Below are positions 5,017 through 14,047 of a stretch of DNA of 39,052 nucleotides, one piece after another. Position 1 is the first letter of the stretch. Each line of letters starts with the position of its first letter. The notes under the pieces are model-generated. The model had not been told where the DNA came from. It saw only the letters and a program-made list of their open reading frames with translations, and ran no database searches. Made by a program: the position numbers and the translations under genes. Source of the DNA: a delta proteobacterium NaphS2 (lineage in GTDB: Bacteria; Desulfobacterota; DSM-4660; Desulfatiglandales; Desulfatiglandaceae); NCBI GenBank assembly GCA_000179315.1, contig ADZZ01000207.1, positions 1 to 39,052 on the forward strand, written 5' to 3'.

Positions 5017-7227
5017 TCAAACCTGCTGTTTCAACGGCAATTCAATCTTCAAAACAACGTTTTCCCCTTCACGAAAAACGTCCACCTTTCCACCGTGACG
5101 GTGAATGACGATTCTCGCCAGGGGTAAATCGTGAATCGTGGTTTCAGCGTTTCCGGTAAAGCGGGGATAAAAGAACTGACTCAGGTCTTCATTGGCCAGA
5201 CCCTTCGCATTATGTCGAATGGTGATCATTACGTTTTCCGTTCCGCCATCAGTTGAGAGAAAAAGCTTTTCTCCTTCCGGCATATTGATGATTTCATTTT
5301 TTAAGATGCAATCAAGTGCCTGTTTCAGAAGGAATTCATCTCCCTGAATGCTTGGAATGGAAGGGGATAGTGCGGTTTCAAGCTGTATCCTCTTATCGGT
5401 CAAACGGCCTTTCTCTTCTTTCAGGGAGGATTGGATAATTTCATTAGGATGCACAGTAACCAAGTTGAGGGTGAAAGGTTTTATGGAGGATAGAATGCTT
5501 TTGAGGATATCTTCCAGGCGGGCCACTTCGTCCATGATGATCTTTGCGAGCATTTGTTGCCGCTCATTTTCTGAAAGGGTGTCTTTCAATCGACGTGCAA
5601 ATCCGCCCACGGTCGCCAAAGGATTTCTCATTTCGTGAGCAAATCGTGCGGAGATTTCTCCCAAAAGGCGAATTTCTTCCGTACGCAGGGCTTTTTCCTG
5701 AAGATTCTTCAGTTCGGTGATATCCACCATGATCCCCTCGAACCAGCGGAGGTCTCCCGCGTCATCCCAGCAGGGGATGGCATGATCCATAAACACATGT
5801 TTTTGCCCCTGTTTGTCCATTACGACCCTTTCCTTTCGGAATTCCGAAGGATCTTTTTTCAAGATATCCATGATCTCTTGGCTCCGGGCTTCGTCATGGC
5901 CCCAGACTTTTTCTTGCCAGAAGAAACGATTCCCGAGCATATCCTCAGGATCAAAGCCCAATGTGTCGATGAGATAAGGGTTTATAAACTCAATGGTGCC
6001 GTCACTCAAAATTCGATACACGCCAACGGGTATGTTATCAACCAGGGTCCGGTATTTTTCTTCCGACGAAACCAGGTCGGCGGTTCTTTCCTGCACCCGT
6101 CTTTCAAGGGTTCGGGCATATTCCTCAATCTGGAGGCGACGTTCTTTCAGAGAATTGAGCATGGTGTTGAGGGAATGGCCCAGCACACCGATTTCGTCAT
6201 TGGACCTGGGGTTAAGGCGGGTTTCCCGTTTCCCCTGAGCGATTTCCTGTGCGGCGGCCACAATTTCCTTGATGGGATGTATAAAAACCATGGCGACAAT
6301 CCACACCAGAAAAAAGGAAACACAGATGCCCACCAAAGCGACCACCACCATCAGGGTCTTTGTTTTTGACAATCGTTGGACAATCGCCGATCGATTGACC
6401 TCAACTTCCACAACGGCGACCACTTCACCGCGGTAGTCTCGTAGCGGGCCTGCCAGCAACGCAATATGAGGAAAACGGGGAGGCGCAATGAAAATTTGGC
6501 TCTTTTCAGTTGAATCGGAAGCCAATGATTCCGAAAGAGAGAATCTCTTCGGGGATGCTTTAGTGGATGCCAGAAGGGTGTAGGTATGCGGACCTTTTTT
6601 TTCGTAAACGGAAAAATCAGGCCCCCACCGTTTTGTCTGTTTCTCCAAAAATGAACGGCCAAAGGGGTACCCGATTTCCATACTCCCTGCCAACTCCTTG
6701 TTCCTGAAAACGGGTACAATCCCACGAATGCCCAGACCCGTCAATCCCCATTCCAGGCTTTTCGTACCCTGCCCGGTTTTAAGCACGTCCATAATACTTG
6801 TCCGGTAGGCGATCATTTCGCCCGACTGCTCCGGCTTATGAACCCGTAGATACGATTTTCCCGGCAAGATGTGAAAGTGCAACTGCTTGATGCCGAAGTC
6901 ATTTTGTAATTTCTCAAACAGAGGCCGGACATAATCCAGAAGCCCGCTACGATCTTTTTTCCAAAACAAATCCTCGATTATGGGATTTTCAGCAATAACG
7001 GTTGCCATGGCAAGGGCCTGTTCAGCTTTCTGGCGGACCGATACCCGAAAGATGTCATAGTAGCGAAGGAGTTCCTTTTTTTCCTCTTCCTTGATGATTT
7101 CCTGCTGGGAACTGAGGCCGATGAGAACAAGAGAAGTCGTTCCCACAAAAGAAAAAAAGAGGTAGGGAAACAACAGTTTCCATTTCAGGCTGATCATCCG
7201 AAAACGGTTTATGAAATCAGAAAACAT
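5017..7227 (-). CDS. Membrane sensor histidine kinase (Cache-HAMP-PAS-HisKA-degenerate ATPase)
   Basis: Roughly 736 residues. Transmembrane helix 1 is near 17-37, followed by a periplasmic region with FHILPGKSYLRVHKPE and LGIRGIVPVF, typical of double-Cache (dCache_3-like) ligand sensors. Helix 2 lies near 288-310, then HAMP (about 310-365), PAS (about 385-505, with EGIMVDITELK at its end) and HisKA with FAHEMRNPLA (phospho-acceptor His about 531). The C-terminal ATPase domain keeps an N-box Asn (ILKNEI), but the G1 box DxGxG reads HNAKG (5200-5214) and the G2 box is HDLPLA, so ATP binding is doubtful. No response regulator is adjacent. I start at ATG 7227; TTG at 7236, directly after the mtgA stop, is possible. 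Confidence 0.85.
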   Translation of the reverse strand: MFSDFINRFRMISLKWKLLFPYLFFSFVGTTSLVLIGLSSQQEIIKEEEKKELLRYYDIFRVSVRQKAEQALAMATVIAENPIIEDLFWKKDRSGLLDYVRPLFEKLQNDFGIKQLHFHILPGKSYLRVHKPEQSGEMIAYRTSIMDVLKTGQGTKSLEWGLTGLGIRGIVPVFRNKELAGSMEIGYPFGRSFLEKQTKRWGPDFSVYEKKGPHTYTLLASTKASPKRFSLSESLASDSTEKSQIFIAPPRFPHIALLAGPLRDYRGEVVAVVEVEVNRSAIVQRLSKTKTLMVVVALVGICVSFFLVWIVAMVFIHPIKEIVAAAQEIAQGKRETRLNPRSNDEIGVLGHSLNTMLNSLKERRLQIEEYARTLERRVQERTADLVSSEEKYRTLVDNIPVGVYRILSDGTIEFINPYLIDTLGFDPEDMLGNRFFWQEKVWGHDEARSQEIMDILKKDPSEFRKERVVMDKQGQKHVFMDHAIPCWDDAGDLRWFEGIMVDITELKNLQEKALRTEEIRLLGEISARFAHEMRNPLATVGGFARRLKDTLSENERQQMLAKIIMDEVARLEDILKSILSSIKPFTLNLVTVHPNEIIQSSLKEEKGRLTDKRIQLETALSPSIPSIQGDEFLLKQALDCILKNEIINMPEGEKLFLSTDGGTENVMITIRHNAKGLANEDLSQFFYPRFTGNAETTIHDLPLARIVIHRHGGKVDVFREGENVVLKIELPLKQQV

Positions 7228-7236
7228 GGCGTTCAA

Positions 7237-7974
7237 TCATTCTTTCGGCAATGGCATTTGGTTCATGTCTCCAAGGATCCTTTTCTGGCGTTTCAGCACC
7301 CATGTATTGGGTGTCACAGGGGACCAGCGATGGGGGCTGGGCAGTACGGCGGCCAGTAGTGCCGCCTGTTTTCTGGAAAGGTGTCCGGCGGAAACATGAA
7401 AGTATTTCTTGGCGGCGGCCTCAATACCCCTGATTCCTTTTCCCCAATCCACCGTGTTCAAATAAATTTCTAAGATTCGCTTTTTTGAAAGAAAGATTTC
7501 AAGCAAAACCGTATAGTACGCTTCAAGCCCTTTCCTGACCCAGGTTCTGGCCGGCCAAAGGAAAACAGTCCTGGCCACCTGCATGGTGAGGGTACTGGCC
7601 CCCCGAAACCCTTTTCCCGTGGCCATGTCTTTCAGTGCATCGTTAAGCTCGATAAAATCAAACCCGTTGTGGGTCAGGAACCGCTGATCTTCCGCTGCAA
7701 GGACCGCCCGTTTGATTTGCGGTGATATTTCTCTGTAAGCACACCATTGCACGGATGGTTTCGGCGTTTGCGATCGAAATAGCGAGATCGCGGATCTGAC
7801 GGGTGTTATCAGAAAAAAGGGGGGATCAACATAACGAAGGGCAAACACCTGCAGGATGCTGATGAAAAACAGCATCACCAGCAAACCGCATCCCCACTTT
7901 ATGATCCGATAAAACCCTTTATTCCTTTTTTTTACGGCTGATTTACTTTTGCCTGCCTTTTTACCGCTTCCCAT
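7237..7974 (-). CDS. mtgA: Monofunctional biosynthetic peptidoglycan transglycosylase
   Basis: This GT51 enzyme polymerises lipid II into glycan strands at the periplasmic face of the inner membrane. The 245-residue protein has a basic N-terminus, one transmembrane anchor (about 28-48), the catalytic AEDQRF motif (E95), GASTLTMQVARTVFL, the KxxEIYLN motif (RILEIYLNTVDWGKGIRGIEAAA) and a QAALLAAVLPSP block. It has no transpeptidase domain, as expected for MtgA. Its start overlaps the end of mazG by 43 bp and its stop directly abuts the kinase gene, so the three are probably co-transcribed. Confidence 0.93.
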   Translation of the reverse strand: MGSGKKAGKSKSAVKKRNKGFYRIIKWGCGLLVMLFFISILQVFALRYVDPPFFLITPVRSAISLFRSQTPKPSVQWCAYREISPQIKRAVLAAEDQRFLTHNGFDFIELNDALKDMATGKGFRGASTLTMQVARTVFLWPARTWVRKGLEAYYTVLLEIFLSKKRILEIYLNTVDWGKGIRGIEAAAKKYFHVSAGHLSRKQAALLAAVLPSPHRWSPVTPNTWVLKRQKRILGDMNQMPLPKE

Positions 7975-8750
7975 GCCCCATTCATTTGACTGGCGGTCGC
8001 CTTTTCAAGGGAAATCCCCGCCTGGTTCAAATGTTTTTCCATTCGCTCAAAACGTGTAAGGAATTTTCGGTTTGCCGATCGCAACAGATCCTCTGCGTTC
8101 ATGCCCCAGTGTCTCGACAGATTGACGAGACTGAAAAAAAGGTCCCCCATTTCCTCTTTTACCGCCCGGCCATCTTCGGCGGCGATAGCGCAACTCAGCT
8201 CTTCCGCTTCTTCAAGAACTTTTTTCCAGATTTCCTGACGGCCGGTCCAGTCAAAACCGGTCTTGGCCGCCCTTTCACTCAACCGGTGTGCCCTCAGAAG
8301 TGCCGGCAAGCCATTGGGCACATGGTTTAGGGAATCGGAAACGGGCTCCTTTGCATTTGCCTCTTCTCGTTTGATTTTGGCCCAGTTGACAGCGACCTGC
8401 TCGGCCGATGAAACCTTTGCGTCAGAGAAAACATGGGGATGACGGCGAACCATTTTCGCGGTTATTTTTTCGACCACCTCAACAAAATCAAATTCTCCGT
8501 TTTCCTCCGCGAGAGCCGCCAGAAAAATAATTTGAAACAACAGGTCTCCCAGTTCCCCACAGGTTTCCTCGCTGGAAGCGTTTTCAATGGCGTCCAATAC
8601 TTCGTATGCCTCTTCAATCAGATAGACTTTAATGGAATGATTGTCCTGTTTGGCATCCCATGGGCAACCGTTGGGCCCCCGAAGCCGCCTGACCAGCGAC
8701 AATAGATCACCCATGACCCTGCCAAGCCTGTTGGTGTCGATTTCTTTCAT
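7932..8750 (-). CDS. mazG: Nucleoside triphosphate pyrophosphohydrolase MazG
   Basis: MazG hydrolyses (d)NTPs to monophosphates and pyrophosphate in the cytoplasm, cleaning the nucleotide pool. The 272-residue protein has two MazG repeats. The first includes RLRGPNGCPWDAKQ, then LIEEAYEVLDAIE and ELGDLLFQIIF (the metal-binding ExxE...ExxD pattern), and ends RRHPHVF. The second includes KTGFDWTG, VLEEAEEL and EEMGDLFFSLVNL. Length and order match the E. coli enzyme. It is 7 bp from the cvpA stop codon and its 3' end overlaps mtgA. Confidence 0.95.
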   Translation of the reverse strand: MKEIDTNRLGRVMGDLLSLVRRLRGPNGCPWDAKQDNHSIKVYLIEEAYEVLDAIENASSEETCGELGDLLFQIIFLAALAEENGEFDFVEVVEKITAKMVRRHPHVFSDAKVSSAEQVAVNWAKIKREEANAKEPVSDSLNHVPNGLPALLRAHRLSERAAKTGFDWTGRQEIWKKVLEEAEELSCAIAAEDGRAVKEEMGDLFFSLVNLSRHWGMNAEDLLRSANRKFLTRFERMEKHLNQAGISLEKATASQMNGAWEAVKRQAKVNQP

Positions 8751-8757
8751 GGTACGT

Positions 8758-9297
8758 TCAAATATTCCCCTTGAAGACTTCTTGAAGATCCTTTTTCTTT
8801 TTGTCGAATGATTCCTTGATTTTTTCGTGAGAACCTGAAGGGATCAGATCAATCATGGCCCCATAGGTTTGGACGATAATGGGTGCCAGCCGTGATTGTT
8901 TCACAAGGGTCGAATCCCGCGGCGCGATTAAGGTCACCAGGACAATTATCAGATAACTGAGGACAAGGCCCTTCAGTAAGGCCAGGCCGGCCCCCAGAAT
9001 TCTATCAACCCATCCCAGAAATAGTTTTTGAAACAGTTTCTTGAATAGCCATCCCAGTAAATTGCACAACACGAGAACGACCAGAAAGATCAGAGCGAAA
9101 GCGATTATGGGCAGATACTTCCCCGGTGGAATGAAGCTTTTCAGAAAATGTGCCACTTCCGGATAGTACAGATTCCCCAGCCAAATGCCCAGCACGACTC
9201 CGGCCAACGATCCGATTTCTCGGACGATTCCCCTGAAAACACCTCGAATGAGGAAGAAAATGACGGCAGCTATGATGATAATGTCGAGGATGTTCAT
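8758..9297 (-). CDS. cvpA: CvpA family membrane protein
   Basis: This roughly 179-residue protein has four hydrophobic segments in the first 140 residues (starting NILDIIIIAAVIFFLIRG, with the family's RGVFRGIVREIGSLAG loop) and a charged C-terminal tail rich in Lys. It belongs to the CvpA family, named for colicin V production; the family is linked to envelope integrity but its biochemical role is not settled. I chose ATG 9297 because family members start right at this helix; TTG 9309, which overlaps the DUF4301 stop as TTGA, would add four residues. It lies between the DUF4301 gene and mazG in a compact minus-strand operon. Confidence 0.85.
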   Translation of the reverse strand: MNILDIIIIAAVIFFLIRGVFRGIVREIGSLAGVVLGIWLGNLYYPEVAHFLKSFIPPGKYLPIIAFALIFLVVLVLCNLLGWLFKKLFQKLFLGWVDRILGAGLALLKGLVLSYLIIVLVTLIAPRDSTLVKQSRLAPIIVQTYGAMIDLIPSGSHEKIKESFDKKKKDLQEVFKGNI

Positions 9298-9305
9298 GGT
9301 GATTT

Positions 9306-10886
9306 TCAACCGCCAAAGGGTTGATGCTCGATCCTCAGCAGGTCATTAACGGTTTTGACGGGGTTAAAGGTTATCACCGGCACTTCAACGAACAGCGTAA
9401 TCCAGTGGGCCATGGCCCCGTTCCAAAGGCCTGGATGTTCCAGGGCTTTGAGTTCTTTTCCGTCTTTGCTTTTCTTGGAAATAAAGACCGTCTCCGGGTC
9501 CACGTATTTCCGCAGATCAAATGGGTTGCCCTGCCAGTCTCTTACGCCGCACACCAGGTCCACCGGGTTGAAATGGGTGGAACCGGCCAGTATGGCCTTT
9601 TGTGCCGGGTCGTCCGGGTCGATTTGTGCCGTCTCGACGATTTGGCGTGATTTCTCGCCGGATTTGTTTAGAACCCAGAAAGGGCCACCGCCCGGTTCTC
9701 CCGTATTTCTGACCATGCCGCAGACACGAACGGGACGATTGAGCCGGTCCATGATCCAGGTTTTTTTCATTTGAGGACCTGCATTTTTTACGGCGGAAGG
9801 CATGGGTACCAAGAGATCCTCTTCCACAAAAGCCGCCGCTTCCGCCAGAAAACCGGCATTGGTTGATTCAGCGCTCAATTCTTTCATATAGCGGGCGATC
9901 CGGTTCTGAACGGAAATGAGATAGCCGCCTGCAATCTTCTTCCAGGTGTAAGTTTCGTCTTTAAGATGATCAGGGACAACATTATCGATATTTTTAATGA
10001 AAACAATGTCCCCTTGAAGGTCGTTCAGGTTTTCAAGCAGGGCGCCGTGTCCCCCGGGCCGAAACAGCAACCGTCCGTTTGGCAAGCGGAAAGGCTTGTT
10101 TTCCGGATCAACGGCAAGGGTGTCGGTTGAGGGCTTCTGAACCGAAAAATCCACCGCATAGGTGATGGTAAATTGTTTTTCAAAGTCGGGAACCACTTTC
10201 CTCAGGCACTTCTGAAAGCGCGGAAGATGTTCGGGGGAAACCGTAAAATGCAGAAAACAGCGGTTTGCGGCGTCACGAGCGTAAAAAGCGGCTTCCACCA
10301 AGTGCTCCTCAAAAGGGGTGCGGTTTTTTTCCGGGTATGCGTGAAACAAAAGAAGTCCTTTTGGCAAGCCCGAATAGCCCATACCATCTTCCGTTAAAAG
10401 CAATCGAATAATGTCCCTGAAGAAGCCCTTTTCCAGCAAATCCGCCATGGAGAGCCCCTGTTCTGAGAGCGTCTGCTTTAGGTCCTCAAAAAATGCAAAT
10501 TTGGTGATGCCCTCCATGAAAATCTGAAGCTGTTTTGCTGAAGTTTCACCGGAAATCGCATCCCGGGCCACCTTGTTTTGTTCGATTTCACCGGGACGGT
10601 TGAGATAACCCAATAGAACTTTAAACATTCGGGAAGCCGCCCCTGATGCCGGAACAAATTTGATAAATGAGCGGTTCTTCTTTTCTTTCTCAAAAAGTGC
10701 CGCCAGGGATTCTTGGGCCTTGGCGTCAAATACGGCGATCCCGCTTCCGGGAACACAGGGCCCGGAAAGGGTTAGATATGGTCTGGCGGTTTTAAATATG
10801 GCCAGTTGCCTTTCAGTCTCCTCAAGGGAGATGCCGCGCGCCTCCATCTGCTCTGTATCTTTATCGTTAAACAGATGTTCACTCAT
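9306..10886 (-). CDS. DUF4301 family protein, nucleotidyltransferase-like
   Basis: This 526-residue cytoplasmic protein starts with a family signature: an N-terminal acidic region, then LSGPCVPGSGI and KFVPASGAASRMFK (residues about 40-90), and later FRPGGHGALLENL and DIVFIKNIDNVVPD. I recognise it as DUF4301, best known from Bacteroidota. The glycine-rich ASGAASRM and GGHGAL...IKNIDN segments resemble the nucleotide- and sugar-binding parts of UDP-sugar pyrophosphorylases, so a sugar-nucleotide role is a reasonable guess but unproven. The start is supported by GGAGC about 7 nt upstream. It is the first gene of the minus-strand operon and diverges from ftsH across 373 bp. Confidence 0.82.
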   Translation of the reverse strand: MSEHLFNDKDTEQMEARGISLEETERQLAIFKTARPYLTLSGPCVPGSGIAVFDAKAQESLAALFEKEKKNRSFIKFVPASGAASRMFKVLLGYLNRPGEIEQNKVARDAISGETSAKQLQIFMEGITKFAFFEDLKQTLSEQGLSMADLLEKGFFRDIIRLLLTEDGMGYSGLPKGLLLFHAYPEKNRTPFEEHLVEAAFYARDAANRCFLHFTVSPEHLPRFQKCLRKVVPDFEKQFTITYAVDFSVQKPSTDTLAVDPENKPFRLPNGRLLFRPGGHGALLENLNDLQGDIVFIKNIDNVVPDHLKDETYTWKKIAGGYLISVQNRIARYMKELSAESTNAGFLAEAAAFVEEDLLVPMPSAVKNAGPQMKKTWIMDRLNRPVRVCGMVRNTGEPGGGPFWVLNKSGEKSRQIVETAQIDPDDPAQKAILAGSTHFNPVDLVCGVRDWQGNPFDLRKYVDPETVFISKKSKDGKELKALEHPGLWNGAMAHWITLFVEVPVITFNPVKTVNDLLRIEHQPFGG

Positions 10887-11259
10887 ACCCTTTGCTCCTC
10901 AATATTCATTTGGCCGTTATAGAAGCAGAAACATGAAAATGTTGTATTTTCAGTGTGTTGGTAAAATTTTGTTCCTGACCATGGTCTTTTCAGGAAAGAT
11001 CAAAAGGCGAACACATGTACCAAAATGCTGTCGAATGCTTCTGAATGTCAACAAAAAAATCAAGGCACCGACCCCAAAAGAAGCTTAAACAACGGGCTCT
11101 TTTAGAAAAGCGATTTACAGTTTTCTATGGAATTTGGGAAAATTATAACTATAATGATAAGATTGTGTTTTAAAAGCTCTCCCGGTTCGAAAATAAAATA
11201 CGACCGACCGGAGGGTTTTCCCAAATGACTGACAGTCTTTTCATGGAGGTGACAGACGA
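10887..11259. other. Divergent intergenic region between DUF4301 gene and ftsH
   Basis: No gene is seen in these 373 bp. It must hold promoters for both directions but I cannot name one confidently: TATAAT at 11150-11155 has no good -35 at normal spacing, and TATAAC (minus strand, 10921-10916) faces the DUF4301 gene, also without a clear -35. A short palindrome GACTGACAGTC is at 11227-11237, just before the ftsH ribosome-binding site. No heat-shock sigma-32 consensus with correct spacing was found. Confidence 0.5.
11245..11250 (+). promoter_or_regulatory. Ribosome-binding site that decides the TTG start of ftsH
   Basis: GGAGGT ends 9 nt before TTG 11260. No ATG lies between it and the conserved membrane helix, so the TTG start is the only sensible choice. 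Confidence 0.8.
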
Positions 11260-13152
11260 TTGAACCCATTCTATAAAAATCTCGCCCTTTGGCTCGTCAT
11301 CAGTTTAATGATGGTCATGTTGTTTCAGATGTTTAAACATCCTGACAGGGGCAAAGTCAATATCAGTTACAGCGATTTTCTGAACATGGTTGATAATGGC
11401 GGTGTGAACCAGGTGACCATCCAGGGGGAAAACATCACCGGGATGTCAGGCCAGGGGCCGTTTAAAACGTATGCACCCAAAGATCCCGAACTGATCAGCT
11501 TGCTCAGAAGCAAGGGCGTGGCCATCACTGCCAAACCCATGGAAGAATCCCCCTGGTTCCAGGTGTTTCTGTCCTGGGTTCCCATGCTTTTGCTGATCGG
11601 GGTCTGGATATTCTTCATGAGACAGATGCAGGCCGGCGGCGGAAAAGCCCTTTCCTTCGGCAAGAGTAGAGCCAGGCTCATGAGTGACGCACAGGATAAG
11701 GTCACTTTCGAAGATGTTGCAGGCATTGACGAAGCCAAGGAAGAACTGGGGGAGATTGTGGACTTTCTCAGTGATCCCAAGAAGTTTACCCGATTGGGAG
11801 GGCGTATTCCGAAAGGTGTCCTGTTGGTGGGATCACCGGGAACGGGAAAGACCCTTCTGGCAAGGGCCATCGCCGGTGAAGCAGGTGTTCCCTTTTTCAC
11901 CATCAGCGGGTCTGATTTTGTGGAAATGTTCGTGGGTGTGGGTGCTTCCCGGGTCAGAGACCTTTTCAACCAGGGTAAAAAGAATGCCCCGTGCATTATT
12001 TTCATCGATGAAATTGATGCCGTTGGAAGACATCGGGGTGCGGGTTTGGGTGGCGGCCATGATGAGCGTGAACAGACCCTGAACCAACTGCTGGTTGAAA
12101 TGGATGGTTTTGAGTCCAATGAAGGCGTTATTCTCATTTCGGCCACAAACCGGCCTGATGTCCTGGATCCGGCCCTTTTGAGACCCGGACGTTTTGACCG
12201 ACAGGTGGTGGTGCCGGTTCCGGACCTGAAAGGTCGGGAAGGGATTTTGAAAGTCCATTTGAGGAAAAAACTGGTTGCCGAAAACCTGGATACATCCGTG
12301 CTGGCCAGGGGGACCCCGGGTTTTACCGGTGCGGACATTGAAAACATGGTCAATGAAGCGGCCCTCATGGCGGCAAGGCGCGGAAAGGAAAAAATCGAGC
12401 TGGAGGATTTTGAAGATGCCAAAGACAAAGTCCTCATGGGAACCGAACGAAAAAGCATGATTATCAGTGAGGAGGAAAAGAAGATTACCGCCTATCATGA
12501 GTCCGGACATACTTTGGTGGCAAGGCTCTTGCCGGATACGGACCCTATTCATAAAGTGACCATTATTCCGAGGGGTAGAGCGCTGGGTTTGACACAGCAG
12601 CTTCCCATGAATGAAAAACATACCTACCCGAAAGAACACCTCCTGAACAATATCGCCATTTTGATGGGAGGCCGGGCTGCGGAAAAAATTGTTCTGGACA
12701 CGGAAACCACGGGCGCGGGCAATGATATTGAACGGGCTTCGGAAATGGCCCGTAAAATGGTGTGCGATTTCGGAATGAGCGAAGAGTTGGGACCCCTGAG
12801 CTTCGGCAAGAAAGATGAGCAGATATTCCTGGGGAGAGAGCTTTCACAACACCGGGATTACGGCGAAGATACCGCCAAGAAAATCGATAAAGAAGTGAGG
12901 CGGATCGTGATGGAGGCCTATGACAAAACCTGTGGGCTCATCAATGACAACCTGGATACCATGCACAATATGGCCTATGCCCTGTTGGAGAAGGAAACCT
13001 TAAACGGTCGGGATATTGATGAAATCATGGCCGGCGACAAAAAATGGGAACGCAAAGATACCCCGTCCGAAAGAAAGGTTGAAACCGAGGAGATGTCAAC
13101 GGATGCTTCAACGGAATCTCCGACGGATGATCCAACGGATGATCAGGGCTAG
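11260..13152 (+). CDS. ftsH: ATP-dependent zinc metalloprotease FtsH
   Basis: FtsH is a membrane-anchored hexameric AAA+ protease that degrades damaged membrane proteins and regulators such as RpoH and LpxC. This 630-residue protein has a first transmembrane helix at about 4-22, a short periplasmic domain, a second helix at about 100-120, and the AAA module with Walker A GSPGTGKT (191-198), Walker [11 protein letters not shown], and the second region of homology ([18 protein letters not shown]). The protease motif is HESGH (413-417), with the third zinc ligand in [10 protein letters not shown]. The C-terminus is Thr/Asp-rich (about 600-630). It starts at TTG with a strong GGAGGT. It is followed 15 bp later by folP, the classic ftsH-folP pair. 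Confidence 0.97.
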   Translation: MNPFYKNLALWLVISLMMVMLFQMFKHPDRGKVNISYSDFLNMVDNGGVNQVTIQGENITGMSGQGPFKTYAPKDPELISLLRSKGVAITAKPMEESPWFQVFLSWVPMLLLIGVWIFFMRQMQAGGGKALSFGKSRARLMSDAQDKVTFEDVAGIDEAKEELGEIVDFLSDPKKFTRLGGRIPKGVLLVGSPGTGKTLLARAIAGEAGVPFFTISGSDFVEMFVGVGASRVRDLFNQGKKNAPCIIFIDEIDAVGRHRGAGLGGGHDEREQTLNQLLVEMDGFESNEGVILISATNRPDVLDPALLRPGRFDRQVVVPVPDLKGREGILKVHLRKKLVAENLDTSVLARGTPGFTGADIENMVNEAALMAARRGKEKIELEDFEDAKDKVLMGTERKSMIISEEEKKITAYHESGHTLVARLLPDTDPIHKVTIIPRGRALGLTQQLPMNEKHTYPKEHLLNNIAILMGGRAAEKIVLDTETTGAGNDIERASEMARKMVCDFGMSEELGPLSFGKKDEQIFLGRELSQHRDYGEDTAKKIDKEVRRIVMEAYDKTCGLINDNLDTMHNMAYALLEKETLNGRDIDEIMAGDKKWERKDTPSERKVETEEMSTDASTESPTDDPTDDQG

Positions 13153-13167
13153 CACTTTTACAGGTTA

Positions 13168-14040
13168 ATGGATTTTATGGATTTGTCTCTGAAATGGCAT
13201 AAGCACCGGCTGGATCTGGGGGGTAGAACGCACTTGACGGGTATCTTAAACGTAACCCCCGATTCATTTTCGGATGGCGGCAGATATTTTTCCGAGGCCA
13301 AAGCCGTCGCACGCGGCATTGAAATGGCCCGGGACGGCGCCGACATCATCGATGTGGGTGGCGAATCGACCCGTCCATACTCCGAGCGACTCTCCACGGA
13401 GGAAGAGATGGCGCGGGTTGTCCCCGTGATTCGCCGGTTGAGTCGGAAAATTTCCATTCCCATCAGTATTGACACCTACAAATCAAAGGTGGCTCGCGAG
13501 GCGCTGGCGGCCGGAGCTTCCATCATAAACGATATCAGCGCCATGCGCCTTGACCCCCGTATGGCAGATGTGGCTGCGGAGGCCGGTGTTCCCGTGATAC
13601 TGATGCACATGCAGGGAACTCCGGAGAACATGCAGCTCAATCCCAGATATGATGATTTGCATGGTGAAATCATCACGTTTTTCAAGGATGCCGTGAAACG
13701 CTGCAAATCGGCCGGCATAAAGGAACACATGATCATTCTGGATCCGGGGATCGGATTCGGGAAGACATTTGATCACAATCTGAGCGTCATCCATCAACTG
13801 AAAAAATTTCAGGCACTTCAAAAACCCCTGCTGGTGGGTCCTTCCAATAAAGCTTTTATCGGAAAAATCCTGGGCAAGGAAGCGCACGAAAGAGACACGG
13901 GCACCATGGCCGCGGTGGCCGCCTGTGTCATGAACGGTGCGCATATTGTAAGGGTGCACAACGTAAAGCTGGCTGCGGAAACCGTCAAAGTGATTGACGC
14001 CGTTTTAAGAGAGCGTGCAAATGAGACGGTCCCCGGGTAA
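13168..14040 (+). CDS. folP: Dihydropteroate synthase
   Basis: The enzyme condenses p-aminobenzoate with dihydropterin pyrophosphate in folate synthesis and is the sulfonamide target. The 290-residue TIM-barrel shows the hallmark [17 protein letters not shown] (about 25-41), [11 protein letters not shown] (about 62-72), [19 protein letters not shown] and DPGIGFGKT. The first ATG (13168) gives a usual length; ATG 13177 is an in-frame alternative and neither has a strong ribosome-binding site. It follows ftsH and precedes coaX by 7 bp, so it is most likely part of the ftsH operon. Confidence 0.96.
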   Translation: MDFMDLSLKWHKHRLDLGGRTHLTGILNVTPDSFSDGGRYFSEAKAVARGIEMARDGADIIDVGGESTRPYSERLSTEEEMARVVPVIRRLSRKISIPISIDTYKSKVAREALAAGASIINDISAMRLDPRMADVAAEAGVPVILMHMQGTPENMQLNPRYDDLHGEIITFFKDAVKRCKSAGIKEHMIILDPGIGFGKTFDHNLSVIHQLKKFQALQKPLLVGPSNKAFIGKILGKEAHERDTGTMAAVAACVMNGAHIVRVHNVKLAAETVKVIDAVLRERANETVPG

Positions 14041-14047
14041 AGATGAT

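Noticed and set aside
5635-6369. 244-codon open frame antisense to the histidine kinase
   Set aside because: The minus-strand frame encodes recognisable HAMP, PAS and HisKA motifs; the plus frame is its shadow.
10660-11088. 142-codon open frame on the + strand across the DUF4301 start
   Set aside because: Antisense to the clear DUF4301 coding region, no ribosome-binding site and no recognisable domain.
11178-11195. GGTTCGAAA resembling a tRNA T-loop
   Set aside because: The flanking bases do not pair into a T-stem, and no anticodon arm, D-arm or acceptor stem is present.
11180-11226. Sigma-32 promoter for ftsH (TTCGAAA ... CCCAAAT)
   Set aside because: The two boxes are about 27 bp apart instead of about 11-16, and the second is too close to the ribosome-binding site.
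11367-12458. 363-codon open frame antisense to ftsH
   Set aside because: FtsH motifs on the plus strand are unambiguous; the Ser/Arg-rich minus frame is a shadow of the AAA domain.
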